From the NCBI GenBank assembly GCA_037903475.1, contig JBAJFG010000039.1, forward strand, positions 806,001-870,000: a stretch of 64,000 bases of DNA, written 5' to 3'. Position 1 is the stretch's first letter; each line of letters opens with the position of its first letter. Of this stretch, positions 11,066 through 23,769 are shown one piece after another. A program made the translations under genes and the position numbers. The notes below the pieces were generated by a model. The model was not told the origin of the DNA and made no database searches. It worked only from the letters and a program-made list of their open reading frames with translations. Source of the DNA: Ancylostoma caninum. Taxonomy: Eukaryota; Nematoda; Chromadorea; Rhabditida; Ancylostomatidae.

Positions 11066-12775
11066 GTTTTTGAGGAGTAGCCACGCCCATTCTGGAAGAT
11101 TTCGGTGTGAAATCCTAGAATGAATAACGGAACTGCTTAAATGTCGATAATCAGACGCTGATTGCCAGTAACTATGTACCTCAAGGTTTGGTTTCGTTTT
11201 GTGTAAGTGTTTTCCACAAATTTTAAAAAGCCGAAAACCGAAATGTTTAAATACATTTCAAGCAAAAGTTGAGACATTGATTATCAGAAGAAAAGCCTTT
11301 GTTCCTTGTTGTACTTTCAGCAAAGCAAGGAGTTCTAACGGAATTACTGGCAGCGTTATGAGTGCCTGAAGAAGTGCCTGAGGAAATGGACAAGGCAGTG
11401 ACCTAACTCCAGATGTGTGAACTTGGTAACTCAGCCGCTCTTAGGTAAACAAACATTTGCTGGGAAGAATATATCAAGATCTTCGTCAAAACGCTCCGGA
11501 AATATGAGCCTCAGGACAGTGATGCTGGTTTAGCTGATACTGAAATTTGTATTTCTTCACATAAAGAAGTAAGCACGTGTTTAACGTTATTTGTTCGCAG
11601 AAAGCAGAATGTAGAACAAGCTGTGTGATATGGCATTGAGCATAAATCACTTGATTTGTGGTCTCACGAGCAAGGAATTACGGGAAATTTTGCAGCATAT
11701 GGCGCTTCTGACTAGAATCAAAAGTTAGTTTTTTTTTTCGCACTCATCCCCTATTTTCCGATGTGCCTTCCTAAAGAATCCAAACTCTTATGGTGTTCCG
11801 AAAGCCTTTTTCTCGAGTAACATGAAAACCTGTGCGCTTACCTGATTGATTTGGTCCAGGGCATATGACTGGCCACTGGATGGAGCCAGTAGGTCCCAAA
11901 TTTCATTGTTTTTTTCTTGAAGGGAGCACCCACGATAATTTTCATGTCCGATATTGCCGAAATTTCGAATGTTTTGGAGTCTGGACGATAGTATCAGTAA
12001 TTCTGCTCAAGTTACACCGCCGAAGGCGTCGGCATTCCCAAGATGTAACAAGCTTCGGATGAGTTGTAGCGGGATAGGAACCAGCTGTTTTCCGTAGTCA
12101 GTCAGCTTTCCAAAGGTAACGCTTGCTTTCCATGCTCATTCCGAGAAATTTCAAATTGTGATGATCTGCTTTCTCCATTTACGCTCTTTCAATTGTTATA
12201 AGACCTTACTGTCGTTTGTTTTTCCTAGAACCTTCGAACTTTCCAATATGGTGAATTTCGCTTTATTAGCTCTTTACCCTTAACCATAAGTTTTGTTTCT
12301 TTTCTTGAGGTACGTCTCTGTAGTGAACATTCCATTTGCGTTTCGTTTTGCTTTTTTCTCCCTCCACTCGCTTATCTCATCCACCTTGCTGTAATGTAGC
12401 AAACTGAAGCATCCGAGAAACATTCTACCAAGCGTTCTGACAAAATAACCACTTTATCAATGATCCTCATAGACAGAAGCCCAATATCGCACGAAAATCT
12501 GAGTGATTCTGCAAAAGCTATTCGTGAGCACAATGGGCACATTTAAGTCAGAATTTTTTTTCAGGTTCAACGGAACGGAGTGCATTATCTTATCAATACG
12601 ACTAACGGAAGAGGGCGCATTATCCAATCAGCAAACGAAGCGAGGGCAATTCTACGAGCACACATGTTCAGTATTCTTTTTGCATCTTCTTCTATCGTCT
12701 CCTCATCATTTTGGAATCTCAGACACTTTTACCGGGTGGCCGCCATCAAATACTGGGAATGCCGAGCAAGAATGA
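11066..12775. other. Intergenic, no gene recognised
   Basis: I see no exon chain. At 11931 AGGGAGCACCCACGATAATT resembles the left end of the TTAA-flanked element family found at 42347 and 45522, followed by a related subterminal stretch with CGATATT. The rest is AT-rich without clear repeats. Confidence 0.4.
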
Positions 12776-14125
12776 GCGGATTGTCCGTATCCGCCTGTCC
12801 GTTTTGCCGTTATCTGGAGTTTTGGCGCCGGATAACGGTGCGGATAAGGCCAATTGTAGTAGCTTCATTTCGCACGTTTTCAACAGATTATAGCTTCCAT
12901 TCCAAGAACTATTACTCGATCTACCCCATTTTAAGTCATTAGAGGTTTACAATCTCGTAGAAAGATAGGAGAGGGTAATACAGGCGTGTATCTGCTCAAA
13001 AAAGATGCTCTTGTTCATGTTCTCTGAGCCGTCCGGCAAAGTCAGGCAATAATCTCGAAACCATCACTTACTTGTAAAATGTGTAAAAGTCAAAAACGTC
13101 GGCTAATGTTTGGCCATTAACAAAAAAATGGTGACTTCAGCTCATCGATGAGCGGTGCCTCTTTCTCGCTTCATTCCGACTATTATCTGAATCCTACTGC
13201 TTCTAACAATTCTTGAATGTATTGATCAAATAGCGTCCAAAGGCCACTACGTTCATAATAGTCAGTCAGTACTAGAATGCTTATCAGGAAAAACTCCGTG
13301 AAAGACATATAAAGAAAAGCTTCAGCCCCCTTCAGCTCCCCCCTCCCCTTCACCCCAAGACGAAATCTTCGGAGAACCACTCTTTAGATACCTCACCTTT
13401 CTACGGAAAGGTACGGACACGTATCATTTCAAGCAACTAGTGTGCCAATCGTATCAACAAATATCCAAACGTCACTGGGAACTTTTGTTTCTAGGGAATC
13501 CAGTTACCCAAATTTTCTACAATATCCATTCTTTCCAAGTCGTCGAAAATAGCAGAATGATGAATTTTATGGCCACCCTCAAGATCTTGAACAGATCTTC
13601 TGGTGACAGCATCCACCAGTGCCCTCAGAAGGGAGTTGACGTTATCAAATTTCAGTCCATAACTCTGAGACACGTACGTCCAAAATTGGACCAAAATCGG
13701 GCTAAGACTTTGTGTGAAATTCCCTAGCGCACACGCTGGTAACATTCTCCTTCATAGCGGCAACGTTATTACCGAGATCGTACCCATGATTCAGTTTCAC
13801 ACGAGTTTCTGTAAAGGACTATATTTCGACACACCTTCGAAAAAGCCAAGGAAAGTGGATCAATCCGAACGAGAGTGAAAGAACAGAAAGAGAAAGAAAT
13901 GTGCCTTCGAATACCAAAAGCGCGGTGAAAACATCATTGTCCACTTCAAAGTATTCCAAAACCCGTGGTTCGGAAATGCTACACTGATTTTGCAACAACA
14001 TAGAATGTGGTGTCTCGTAGCATCTGGATCACTTATCCGTTATCCGGTATCCGCTATCCGGCCAATTCTGGCCTATCCATAATTTGCACCGTTATCGGGG
14101 TTGTGGAGATTCTCGTATCCGTTCG
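12776..14125. repeat. Diverged inverted repeat pair bounding 1.3 kb
   Basis: Left GATAACGGTGCGGATAAGG-CCAATTG (about 12827-12854) matches the reverse complement of the right side, which reads GATAACGGTGC, then GGATAGGCCAGAATTG (about 14060-14100). Both sides are rich in TATCCG words. The minus-strand reading frames between them (13183-13380, 13491-13745, 13819-14001) show no recognisable family. It could be an old foldback or MITE. Confidence 0.35.
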
Positions 14126-15161
14126 TCCCTGATGCCGAGGCACCTACGCGGCCTGCCCGGTGTTACATACGCGGCCTGACCGGTACGTTCGCGCGGCTTG
14201 CTCGCCCAGTAATGGTAGCCAGTTTGCCCGGTATACCGCTCATTGCACTGTGGAAAACCTCTTTCATGTAACATACTGCCTTTTCAACCGAAACTGTCAA
14301 TAAAGCAGAGCTAATATAGTTGCCTTTATTTTTCTACATAAATTTACGTTTGTTATACGCCATCCAGATTCGTGGAAGCGCTTGAGGTGTTAACTTTCAT
14401 AAACTTACTGTGCTCACACAGATTCTCTTTTGTAGGTTGATCTTCACCAATTATATTTTTCTACTATGCTGGCATTTTATGCAGTTCTAGTTAGTTGCTC
14501 ATTGTAGACGCACCTTGACTGCACTAAATAAACAAATATAACAGTTAGTTATGGTTTCTTGTACATTTATAATATAACAAACAGCGCCAACAAGTTTGAA
14601 TTGGGGTTGGGATGGAACAATCCTTAAAAGACTCTTTACTTCAAAGAATGAACACGCACTAAATTAAAGGGACTCGACGTGAAACCGTGATATAATAACA
14701 CAAACGACGTGATACCGGGACATAATTACAGAAACAAGGCTGTATGATTCAACGAACCTCGAATTCATGTACCATGCTACCGCCGAAGACGCCACACCAG
14801 AAATTGTCCATCGTATAGTAGAAGGTGAACGACGAAATGAAGTCAAAACCAAAAATCTCATGTTATTGTTAGCGGCTACACCTTGTAAATCCACTTTTCG
14901 GCATGCACGGTATGCCCGCGTCATTTAAACCAATGACTGAAGCTTGCCCGGTAATGCAAAAGTAAAGGCCAGCACCTGCCCGGTGAAAGGGCCTGAAATA
15001 TGTATTGCTGACTTTTGTACTTCCACTCAAAGTCTTGTTAACAAGGTCCATCTGTACACAGGTGATTTGCTCACTATTTGATCAGCAGAAACTTGACATC
15101 TGTATGCTTTACGTATGGAGGACCATCATCGTTATACCAAATTGATTACGGTGACTTCAGG
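14126..15161. other. Gap before gene 2 with scattered CCTGCCCGGT words
   Basis: Short direct repeats of the form (G)CCTGCCCGGT or TTGCCCGGT occur near 14148, 14172, 14215, 14940 and 14978. No gene is visible. The last bases lead into the acceptor-like ACTTCAG in front of gene 2's ATG. Confidence 0.35.
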
Positions 15162-18100
15162 ATGAGTGAAATATTGATAGATGGTTTCACACTTACAAAC
15201 TCATGGCTACAGGACCAAATCGAGCGAGAACACGGATGTCGCCCTCGTGTTTTGAAAGTGTGTAAGAGAAAAATATAGGATAGATTGCCTTTTACACAAT
15301 GTGACTCCTACCCTTCACTTGGTTCCCATTTTCCAAAAAAAGGTGGTTATTTTCCAGTTCGGACTGAACCCTTTTATAAAACACCTTGTGGTCTTCCAAA
15401 CGACACGGATTGTCCGACTGAAAGCAAATTGTTCACATCATAGTTTCGTGGTATTTTCGATTTTCGATATTTATTATTCGCTTAGGTAGAACCACTTGGA
15501 CCAGATGCTGTTGGATACATGTCCGTCATTCGACGTGTGCACCTGGAATGGTATAGCGATCGAAGTGAGCTACCGAAATCGGTCATTGTAAAGGTACGTC
15601 CAGCATAAAGAATGGATCTATTCAGTGGTGATCTCTTTTCCGATCCCGAAAAAAAAAAACGAAGCCCAATAACTGCAGAAGCCATTCCTCTTTCTTTTCA
15701 AAGATACCCTGCACAACAGCAGCCGGTGATGCATCCGAGTCAGCAGATGCTACAATGAAGGACCTGGACACCTACTCCCTAGGGAGGATCTCTCATACTT
15801 TAGAGACAAAGTTTTACCGCTTCCTGCAAAATGGTGAGAGGTGCTCGTTGCCTACACGGAGGCATTTAAGACTAGCTACGGAACACAGCAGGTTTCAGAG
15901 AAGCAGAAGTCTTTACTGGCGCCAATGATCTATGTTGCCGAAGGATACGACTCTGAACAGCCTGTTATTGTAATGGAAGACTATCGCAATTGCTCCGTGA
16001 TGGATGTGGTGGATGGATTTTCCGAGAAGCAGGTATGTGGACGTAGTAATCTACTCCGTTTAAGAGAATTCTCTTTCTGTCGTTAAGCAAAGAGAATATC
16101 TGAGGTGATTCAAATATTACATTCCCTTTCTACGCCATGGCTTAGGAGCTGCATATGTCATGATTTTTTTTATTTCTTCAGAAAAAATTCTATAGCCATT
16201 GCTTTTTTCAGGTAAATTCCATTCTTATCTGTTTCAGCTTTTCGCCGTTTTTGAGCAAATTGCCAATCTGCAGGCTTTATCAATAAGAAATAAGCATTGG
16301 ATTACCATCCTAAAGGATGACGAAGTAAGTTTCGAGGGAACCTTTCATGCTTACCAAATAGGAAAAGGTTCTATGTTCACCAAATGCTATTTGAGCCGAG
16401 GCAAAAGAAATTTTTCAAAGATTTATCCTGGCAGTTTTCACTGGAATTTTCATAAATACACTTATGAAAGAGCTGGAGACAAGCCACTGTTCGCTCATGA
16501 TTATCGACAAAGCTTGCTGAGGTTATAAACCTGCTAGAACTTGAAGGTGTGTTTCGACTGCGCGGTAAGCAAAATTGGAAAAATGAAAATTTGAAAATCT
16601 AGGAAAGCCATCGTGAGCTAGAATGTATTTAACAGGGTTATTTTAGATGCTGAAGATAATGGTACCGAAGCGCGAAAAACTTGTTATTATTCTTCGTTTC
16701 ACAAAACGGACCCGTTAAATGATAAGAATAAATGAGCGGATCTGATTGACAGTGGTTGGTGCTATAGCCACACATTCTTGCAATGGTTAGCTATGGATAC
16801 TCTCAGGACGATCCTTCTAAGAAATTGCACCCGCTACTCTAATAACTAACTAGAAAATGCTCCCATAACGTATAATTTCAATAGCAAAAATCAATGATTC
16901 TGCAGAAATGCATGAGGAAACAACTGGTCAGCATAGCTTCTTCGCAAACCCGCTCAATGTCACAAAAGCTGTTGGAGGATATGCCGGAGCAGTTCTCATG
17001 TCTTAAGGTTTGTCACAGGTATTCGTGAAATTCGTTAAATTCACTCATTGTTGCAGACATTCCTGGCAAACACTATTGATAAAGATCCTGAGTGGATAAA
17101 TGTGATTCTGGATCAGTACGACAGCGGAGGTAATACTATGCTAGAGAGACAAAGTCTAGATGTAGCATCAAGCGTTGTCTTGCAAGATGCGGCTACATAC
17201 AATGCCTGTCGGTCATTTTCGCATCACATTGTACCGCCCATGTGGTCTGCCGCGGTGGATCAGCTGGACGCTATTGTTATGGGGCGGGCGTCTATCGTTA
17301 TTTCTTTGTGTTTTTGCATTCATTCCGAAATGCTTCGGTGAATACATAAGCTAGTCATCAGCAGCGACAACGTCCGACAAGCACAGCACTCAGCTGGGCC
17401 GCCTCATCGCATAGGTGCTGCGACGCGACAGACCAGGAGGTACACTCTGATGAGAGAATCTGCACCTCCTTAGGCGTTTTCTCTGAATAGATTGGAGCAT
17501 TTACTGGAGTTCATCAGCGTGGATAACACACACAAAGCAGTGGTGACGTTAACATATAAAAAAATTTGCTCCGTTTCTCTACCCAAATCTAGAGTTTTTT
17601 AGAATTTTAAATGTGGTTTCCTCCCAAAATTAGAATACACATGAAGTGATTTTTTGGATCGACCCTTCGTGCTGGCGCATGGTGATTTGTGGACTGCTCA
17701 AGTGTTGTGGCGAGATGAAAACACGCTTGCGGGAATAGTGGATTGGCAATTTGTTCATCGAGCATCTCCTGTAAGTCATTCCTTCTATTCTAACGTGTAA
17801 GTGCTGCTTCAAATCGCTTTACCATTTTTCTAATATTGGATTCTTACACCAGGTTGAAGATATTCTCTGCGTTTTGGCTTTAAGTACTAGTACGGCAAAT
17901 AGGAGAAAACTTTTGCATCCTCTGCTGGACCATTATTATGAGAAGATGAAGGAACAACTTGGAGCTGATATGCCGTTTTCCAGGGAGTACCTCGATGTTG
18001 GTGAAATTTTTGTCATTGATTTTCATGGAATAATATGACTGGTGAATGTTTTCGTATGTTTCCTATTTGACCATCCTAGCCATTAATTGTCATATCGGAT

Positions 18101-19428
18101 TGGCACAAGTCACTCGGGCGGAGTATATCCATTTTTTTCACAGGAAATACCACAATCTACCAGGGCTGGTAGTAATCCCCGTCTTCCAGTTCGACAGAAT
18201 ACGTGCATGCCAGGTTCATGTCAGATCAGAGCAAACCACGGACTTCTCACGAACTAAGCGGGAGAGTGTCACGAGCTGGCAGGAGCATTGCCCGCCCGAG
18301 CATTTGAACGTTGATGTGCAATCATTCCAACAGCTCGTACATGCTCTGCGCCACAATGCACAGTGTTTGCAGACACACATGATTATTTATGTAGGATTTA
18401 CTAGGAAATAAAAAATAAAATGGTAGGTCTGGCGCGACTTCTACTCCACTTTGTGTGTAGCGGTTCCTGTGTCGCTTATCCATAACTTTACGCAAAAGAT
18501 AGTGTTACGAACTGTCGCGAGCTCGGTCGTGCTCAAGGATAGGAATACGAGGTGCTCCTCGTCTCGCGAATTTTGGCACTTTTGCCTCGCTCTGCATTTC
18601 CGTTATCAGATTTTCGCAAAGTTAATGATTTCGCGACAACCTGACAACCTCCCGACAACATGAAGGGATGAAGAATCGGTTGAAACTGTACTAAATTTAA
18701 AAAAAATGAAATAAAATAATCAAGTGATAGATAAAATGAAGTAAAAAAACTTTAAAAAATTGGGCTTCCAAAAATTTGTATAAAGTTTTTATGTCTGCCT
18801 GTGGGTGAAGGAGATGAGGTGATACAAATGTAGAAACCTACAACATCATTCAACTGCTAGTGTCGAACTCTCCATGCAGGCCAGAACTGCTAAGTCAGAA
18901 TCAATTGTCAGACTTATATATACACAGAAATTTCATCATATTGGGACAAAGTTCCTCTCAGTCCCTCTAAATCCCTCCTTTCATGGGTTTCAGAACTACT
19001 GAGAATTTTTGCTGTTTGCTGGAGTCAGCAATTGAGCATCACTACTGCGGTAGCAAAATGTGCAATAAAATATGATAGTTGAACGCCTTCACTGCGGTTG
19101 AACGATTTTTTTCTTTTCGAAAGAAGAAGGATGATTGAGTGTCCGCGTCTGTCAAATCAAAACACAAATTTTGTCATCACTGTGTCATGATGTACCCATC
19201 CAGTTGACGAACAATGTCTAAAATCACAGATTATTATGTACTTTTTTTCAGGACGAGTTGAAGTTTGTTGCTCCGTGGTGTTGCATGTGGGCCGTTGGCG
19301 ATGCTGCTCTATTCATAAATTCAAATATGGTGATTCGGAATGGAGAGGTGTGCAGCGAACGGGTTGACGAGATAGTTCAGCGATGTGTCTCATTCGTTGA
19401 GGACGTCATCACACTGTGCGGATGGTGA
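15162..19428 (+). CDS. CHK/ecdysteroid-kinase-like protein (DUF1679-type), gene 2, possibly a pseudogene
   Basis: Exons: 15162-15257, 15486-15593, 15704-15833, 15899-16032, 16238-16324, 16906-17007, 17057-17129, 17634-17770 (see below), 17853-17996, 19252-19428. The protein starts MSEILIDGFTLTNSW; SVIVK carries the likely ATP-binding lysine, LAHGDLWTAQVLWRDEN is the catalytic loop and GIVDWQ binds metal. The start was chosen because ATG follows ACTTCAG by one base and matches the starts of genes 3 and 4. It duplicates gene 1 with its introns. If exon 8 uses the same acceptor as gene 1 (TTAG at 17630-17633), codon four is TGA (17642-17644) where gene 1 has CGA, truncating the protein before the catalytic loop. 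Skipping those codons would need the non-canonical TTTTTTGG acceptor. AATAAA lies at 19571-19576. Confidence 0.7.
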
Positions 19429-19570
19429 AAGACCACCAAATTCTCCTCACAATTTCGTAGACTTTCTTATTTATTAGAGTAAGGATGCTGCACTAATGCC
19501 ACAGTTTGCTGCTTCATGTGGTCAATTTTTGTCTTCTTCTTACGATGTTGCCGACTTCTGGAGAATTAGT

Positions 19571-19576
19571 AATAAA
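19571..19576 (+). terminator. Polyadenylation signal of gene 2
   Basis: AATAAA about 143 bp after the stop, conserved in position with gene 1. Confidence 0.5.
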
Positions 19577-19599
19577 AAGTGAAGTAGTTGGTTTTTATT

Positions 19600-21725
19600 A
19601 GTTCTTTAATAATTTTTTGGACAAGAAGCCCATGTGGGCGGAATTAGGAGAATGAACCTACGAAGTGTAACAGTACATAGATGATTGCAGCAATGGATAA
19701 TATGAAAGCAGAGCAATATACAAGGGGCGCCAAAATCATGGGTTCAATATAAATTTAACGTCATAAACGAAGAAACTACGAGTTCTGTGAGAGTGAACGT
19801 TAATTACTCTGATAGTAACAATAATCTACTCCTGATTTTTAATGTTAATCTACCATTGTTGACATAGGCCCCTTGAGACTTGTCGAGGTGTTGCCTGCGG
19901 CAAACAAGTAGTGGTCATTATCATTTTCGACTTTTCGTGAAGAGCTGCCCCATGCTTATCAGAGCTAATATGTGGTCCCCAGCATTCTCTTGATTTAGTA
20001 TTCATCCAGATAGAGTAATCCGTTTGGCCGAAGCCGAAGGAGTGGTAGGCCACCGAATGAAGTTGACGATTTGAAAAAGTTTTGCTAGCACCATTCTCGA
20101 ACCTTCTTGTAAGCTCCATCACCGGGTGACAATTCTTCTCACTTGAGAAGCTCCTCTTCAATTGTTTCCTCACAGATATTCTCATTAACTGAAAAAAATA
20201 AAGAAAATAAAAGAATCACACCATGCTAAAGTATTTCATCCCATTTTCTGTCGTTGTACCCGCTGGCTATAGAAATTACCCGAAGATGTATTTCTCTCCA
20301 GTAGTGTTAGCATGTTTCGCTCAAGGCTACGAAAACTTAATTTTTTGAACATTCTGGTAGTATGCGATTATCAGTTGTTTTTTTTCCTACTTTTTGTTTT
20401 AGCTCACTAGTTCGACAAAATCTCTAACGGTCAGAGTTCGTTTCATGCCGAAATCCTCAAATCCATGGATTCAGAAACCATTGAACCCTCTATCGTTCTT
20501 AGAATTTTAATGTTTTTCTAACCATGAAGTTTCTTTATGTAATCATCGGTTGGCGCAGGAATGTTTCGAGTCACATTTGAACCAGAACTGGAACATCTGT
20601 CGTGATCTGTAGCACAATCGTCATCCCTTTTACCGTTAGGAAATCGAGGTCGTTTGCCCTCATCCGTTTTGGTCCTGTCCGACCTGCAAGTTCAATGGGT
20701 TGAGCTTGTATACTCGTTTGCCGAAGTTCTTGCAGGTCGCTATGACCCTCCGACGAGAATCAGGGCACCTGACTAGCTGATGTGGGTGCATGGATCATAA
20801 ACGCTGGTAGGGCCTACACTGCTTCACCCTACAGCCACATAGATATTTTCACCATCATTTTTTTCTGAAAGAAATCCCATTAAACGCCCTGCCTTCTGAG
20901 GATTCATAGGTCTTGCTTATAAGTATTGCTTACAATTACACCTTTCTTTCCCAACCAACGTAAAAAGCTGTTCTTTTTCGCAATCAATTTGAAATCTGTT
21001 TCCACATACAGCTTCTGATATTTGTAGTTTTTGCTAACCGTGTGTTGTTTCCAAATTAGGTTTTCTTTGACCTGCTGTAGCGCACCCTGAGTGCATGGAA
21101 TAAATAAATAGAATGAAATAAATGAATAGTCCAGTGGGGCTAATTTCATCGCTGGTGCCCATAAAAGTGGATTACATAGCGGGTAACTATAGAAAATTTC
21201 CTTTTCCATATTCATGCTTTTCTTATTAGTGTTCGAGGTGTTGCATTTTATTATTCCTTTGCACGGTGAGAAAAACGTTTCCCTGTAGCTGCAGCAAAAA
21301 CTTATGTCTTGTTGAATATGCAGACTTGGTCAGGTGCAAGTTTTGGCTGGTACATCGCAGCTCACACCACATTATCTGTCGGCGAAAATGAATCCTTATT
21401 TACGATTCGTCACGCATTCCACTTAATTTCGGAATCATGGAGGCAGCACATGCGCTTTGTATAATCAATTGCAGGGGCATAATCCAGGTGACCTCTTCGC
21501 CTTGCCAGAATGTGGTACTAGTTCGTTAAACATGGAGGGTCAGAAAGCTCGATGCAGTGGTGCAGGGAATCAACCAATTGTAATGGATACGATCACCCTC
21601 TTAATGATCGAACATTTAATCCCAAAAATAGCCTCTGGCATGCCAAACACAAGATTCTCATTACTTAGAATTCATCCTTATCCACATCAATACAGAAGAA
21701 GGACGATTATGAGCGACACAAATAC
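19600..21725. other. 3' flank of gene 2 and intergenic sequence
   Basis: To about 20400 this is the second copy of the gene 1 downstream block. It lacks the Penelope-like insertion; the empty site lies at about 19835-19846. From there to 21725 I recognise no gene. Confidence 0.5.
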
Positions 21726-21885
21726 AGAAGACCGCCATGAATATTCGGCTAGGACATGGAACGAATAGATGACGCGGGCGAAGACATGGTGGTGCCCTGA
21801 CGTTGACCTCTCTTCCTCATCGACTTCCTCGATTGGGCTCCTCCCCTCCTTATACAGTATCTTGGCGCGGCCGAAGTCCACCGGT
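21726..21885 (-). CDS. Possible single exon of an unrecognised gene
   Basis: On the minus strand a good acceptor TTGTTTTCAG is followed by an open 53-codon stretch with coding-like composition (PVDFGRAKILYKEGRSPIEE then VDEEERSTSG and HHHVFARVIY) up to a GTATTTG donor. I do not recognise the protein and see no partner exons with matching phase. Confidence 0.25.
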
Positions 21886-22023
21886 CTGAAAACAAAGATT
21901 TAACGATAGGGATGGGAATATGTGGCTACATTACACTGAGTAGAATCTAAGGCCTTTAACCAAGAATTCAAAGCAAAAAGAATAGGAGACTTACACCATG
22001 GCTAAAGCAAGTTTTATGTTTGC

Positions 22024-22872
22024 AGCTAATTTACACGTCCTGCTGCTGCGGCTTCTTGCTAATACGTTACGTGCCACTTACACCTAAACAATGTGATGAT
22101 TTGATAGAATTGAAATTTGCATACGATAGATTATGGAAGAAAGCATTGGAGTGGTTTAAAAAATACTGGTACCAAAACCTAGACGAGATCCTTATTTGGT
22201 TTGTTATCCGCCGAATAGCCCTAAAAACCAGACGGATAATATGATAGAGAGGGCTGAATCACAAAGGCAAATGGAGATTGCACGTCCAATAACGACAATT
22301 CGCTCATGCTCCATGAGGAGCTTTGTGCTATCTATGCCATCTCTAACCCACTCTCATTTTTTTCTCTCTGTAAAGGCAATAGCCAGAAAAATCAGGGTGC
22401 CTTGCTTCTGTGCTTTTCAAAAGACAACTTCTAAGACGTTATGGCGGAAACGTAGTGATGCTACCAGCTAATTCATTTGACAACCACTCTTTTTTAAACT
22501 GTAGAAAGTAGCGTTTTCTCACATTTTTCACCTTCTTTTCTTGGCCACACTAAGTTTTTCCCTTTCCATGCTTCGCTTATGGTTGAGATTAAATAAGCGA
22601 ACGTTGATTATTGATGATGTTCGCATTTTCGACCACGTTTTTTCTGCTATGCTTCTAGAACATTTTTACTGCTCAGAAGTACTTCAGCCAATTCTTCCAA
22701 TACCTCGTCAGAGTCGCCTCTATTTACCAGTTGTGAAAAACGACAGCAAAGAAGTGGAAACCATTCTCGCCAACAGGCCAACAGATTAAAAAAACATTAT
22801 TGTCGACTTTTTCCAAACGTCCAACTTCTCGTGCGTCTCGGATCCTGACCAACCCTCTGTCGAGCAATGAAG
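22024..22872 (+). pseudogene. Coding-like segments of an unrecognised, probably decayed gene
   Basis: After the acceptor-like TTTGCAG (22018-22024) an open stretch reads LIYTSCCCGFLLIRYVPLTP to NLDEILIW. A shift of frame then gives PKNQTDNMIERAESQRQMEI to about 22320. From about 22541 a further frame reads LATLSFSLSMLRLWLRLNKR to NDSKEVETILANRPTD, ending at 22789. A last piece, STFSKRPTSRASRILTNPLS, ends at a GTAAGT donor (about 22871). The first part has a hydrophobic start. No family is recognised, and the frame changes suggest either small introns or decay. Confidence 0.25.
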
Positions 22873-23769
22873 TAAGTAATTCTACAAAACCTTAATGTAC
22901 GCTTTTTACCGATTTCCAGCATATCAGTAGTCAACAATCTCGAAAACAGTTGAGTATGCGAAAATCTCGGGCTTGAATATATGCATGGGTGCTGCTTTTG
23001 TCCTTTGAATTCCTAGGATTCTTTACTGTAACTGATGTCATCATTATTTAACATATTTTTGCCTATACAAATGACGTTCACTGCCCAAACACACATATAC
23101 GACCAGTTGTACATTGCAATTCAACATATTGGGGTAATCAAGAAAACTGAGAGATTATGATTAGCATACCCGTCAACACTGGAGTACGAGGTTGGTCTGG
23201 AAGTTTTGCACCAAAATTTATTGCTTGATCAGGAATTTCTAGGTCTTGATTTGAAACTCCTTAACAATAAAATATGAGAAAATGTTCTACTACTTCTCAG
23301 CCATGAAAATTGGCAGACTACGTTCCACCCACGAGGAATGAGGTTATGATAATTTGAAAAAAAAATTGTGGTAGTAGTGGACGAGGAGCTTCTAATAATG
23401 TACCTAATTGTTAGATAGCGACTGTAATCGGGAAAATTAGCATTGATAAACTGGAACATTATCTGAGCGACTCCCAAGAGCACACAGTAATAATAATTCT
23501 CATCTAAAAAGATAATGCAATTGGTTTTTCTTTGCTTGTTAGCGACAGATCTATTGTTCAAATCTATTGATCTATTCATTCTTTGAGTAGACGTACTCAG
23601 TAATTTCACGGACAATTAACTCAAAAACTTCGCCAACGAAAATAAATTGTCCTTAAGTCGAATCAATAGGCTAATAAGTCCTGTACATGCCGTTGCCGGA
23701 CGCAATGTGGTTGGCGTGATACGTAGGTGATCTTTGGGCTAACTGTGGACTTGTAAGCTTTCAATCCAT
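22873..23769. other. No gene recognised
   Basis: AT-rich, without repeats or exon chains that I can support. Confidence 0.4.
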
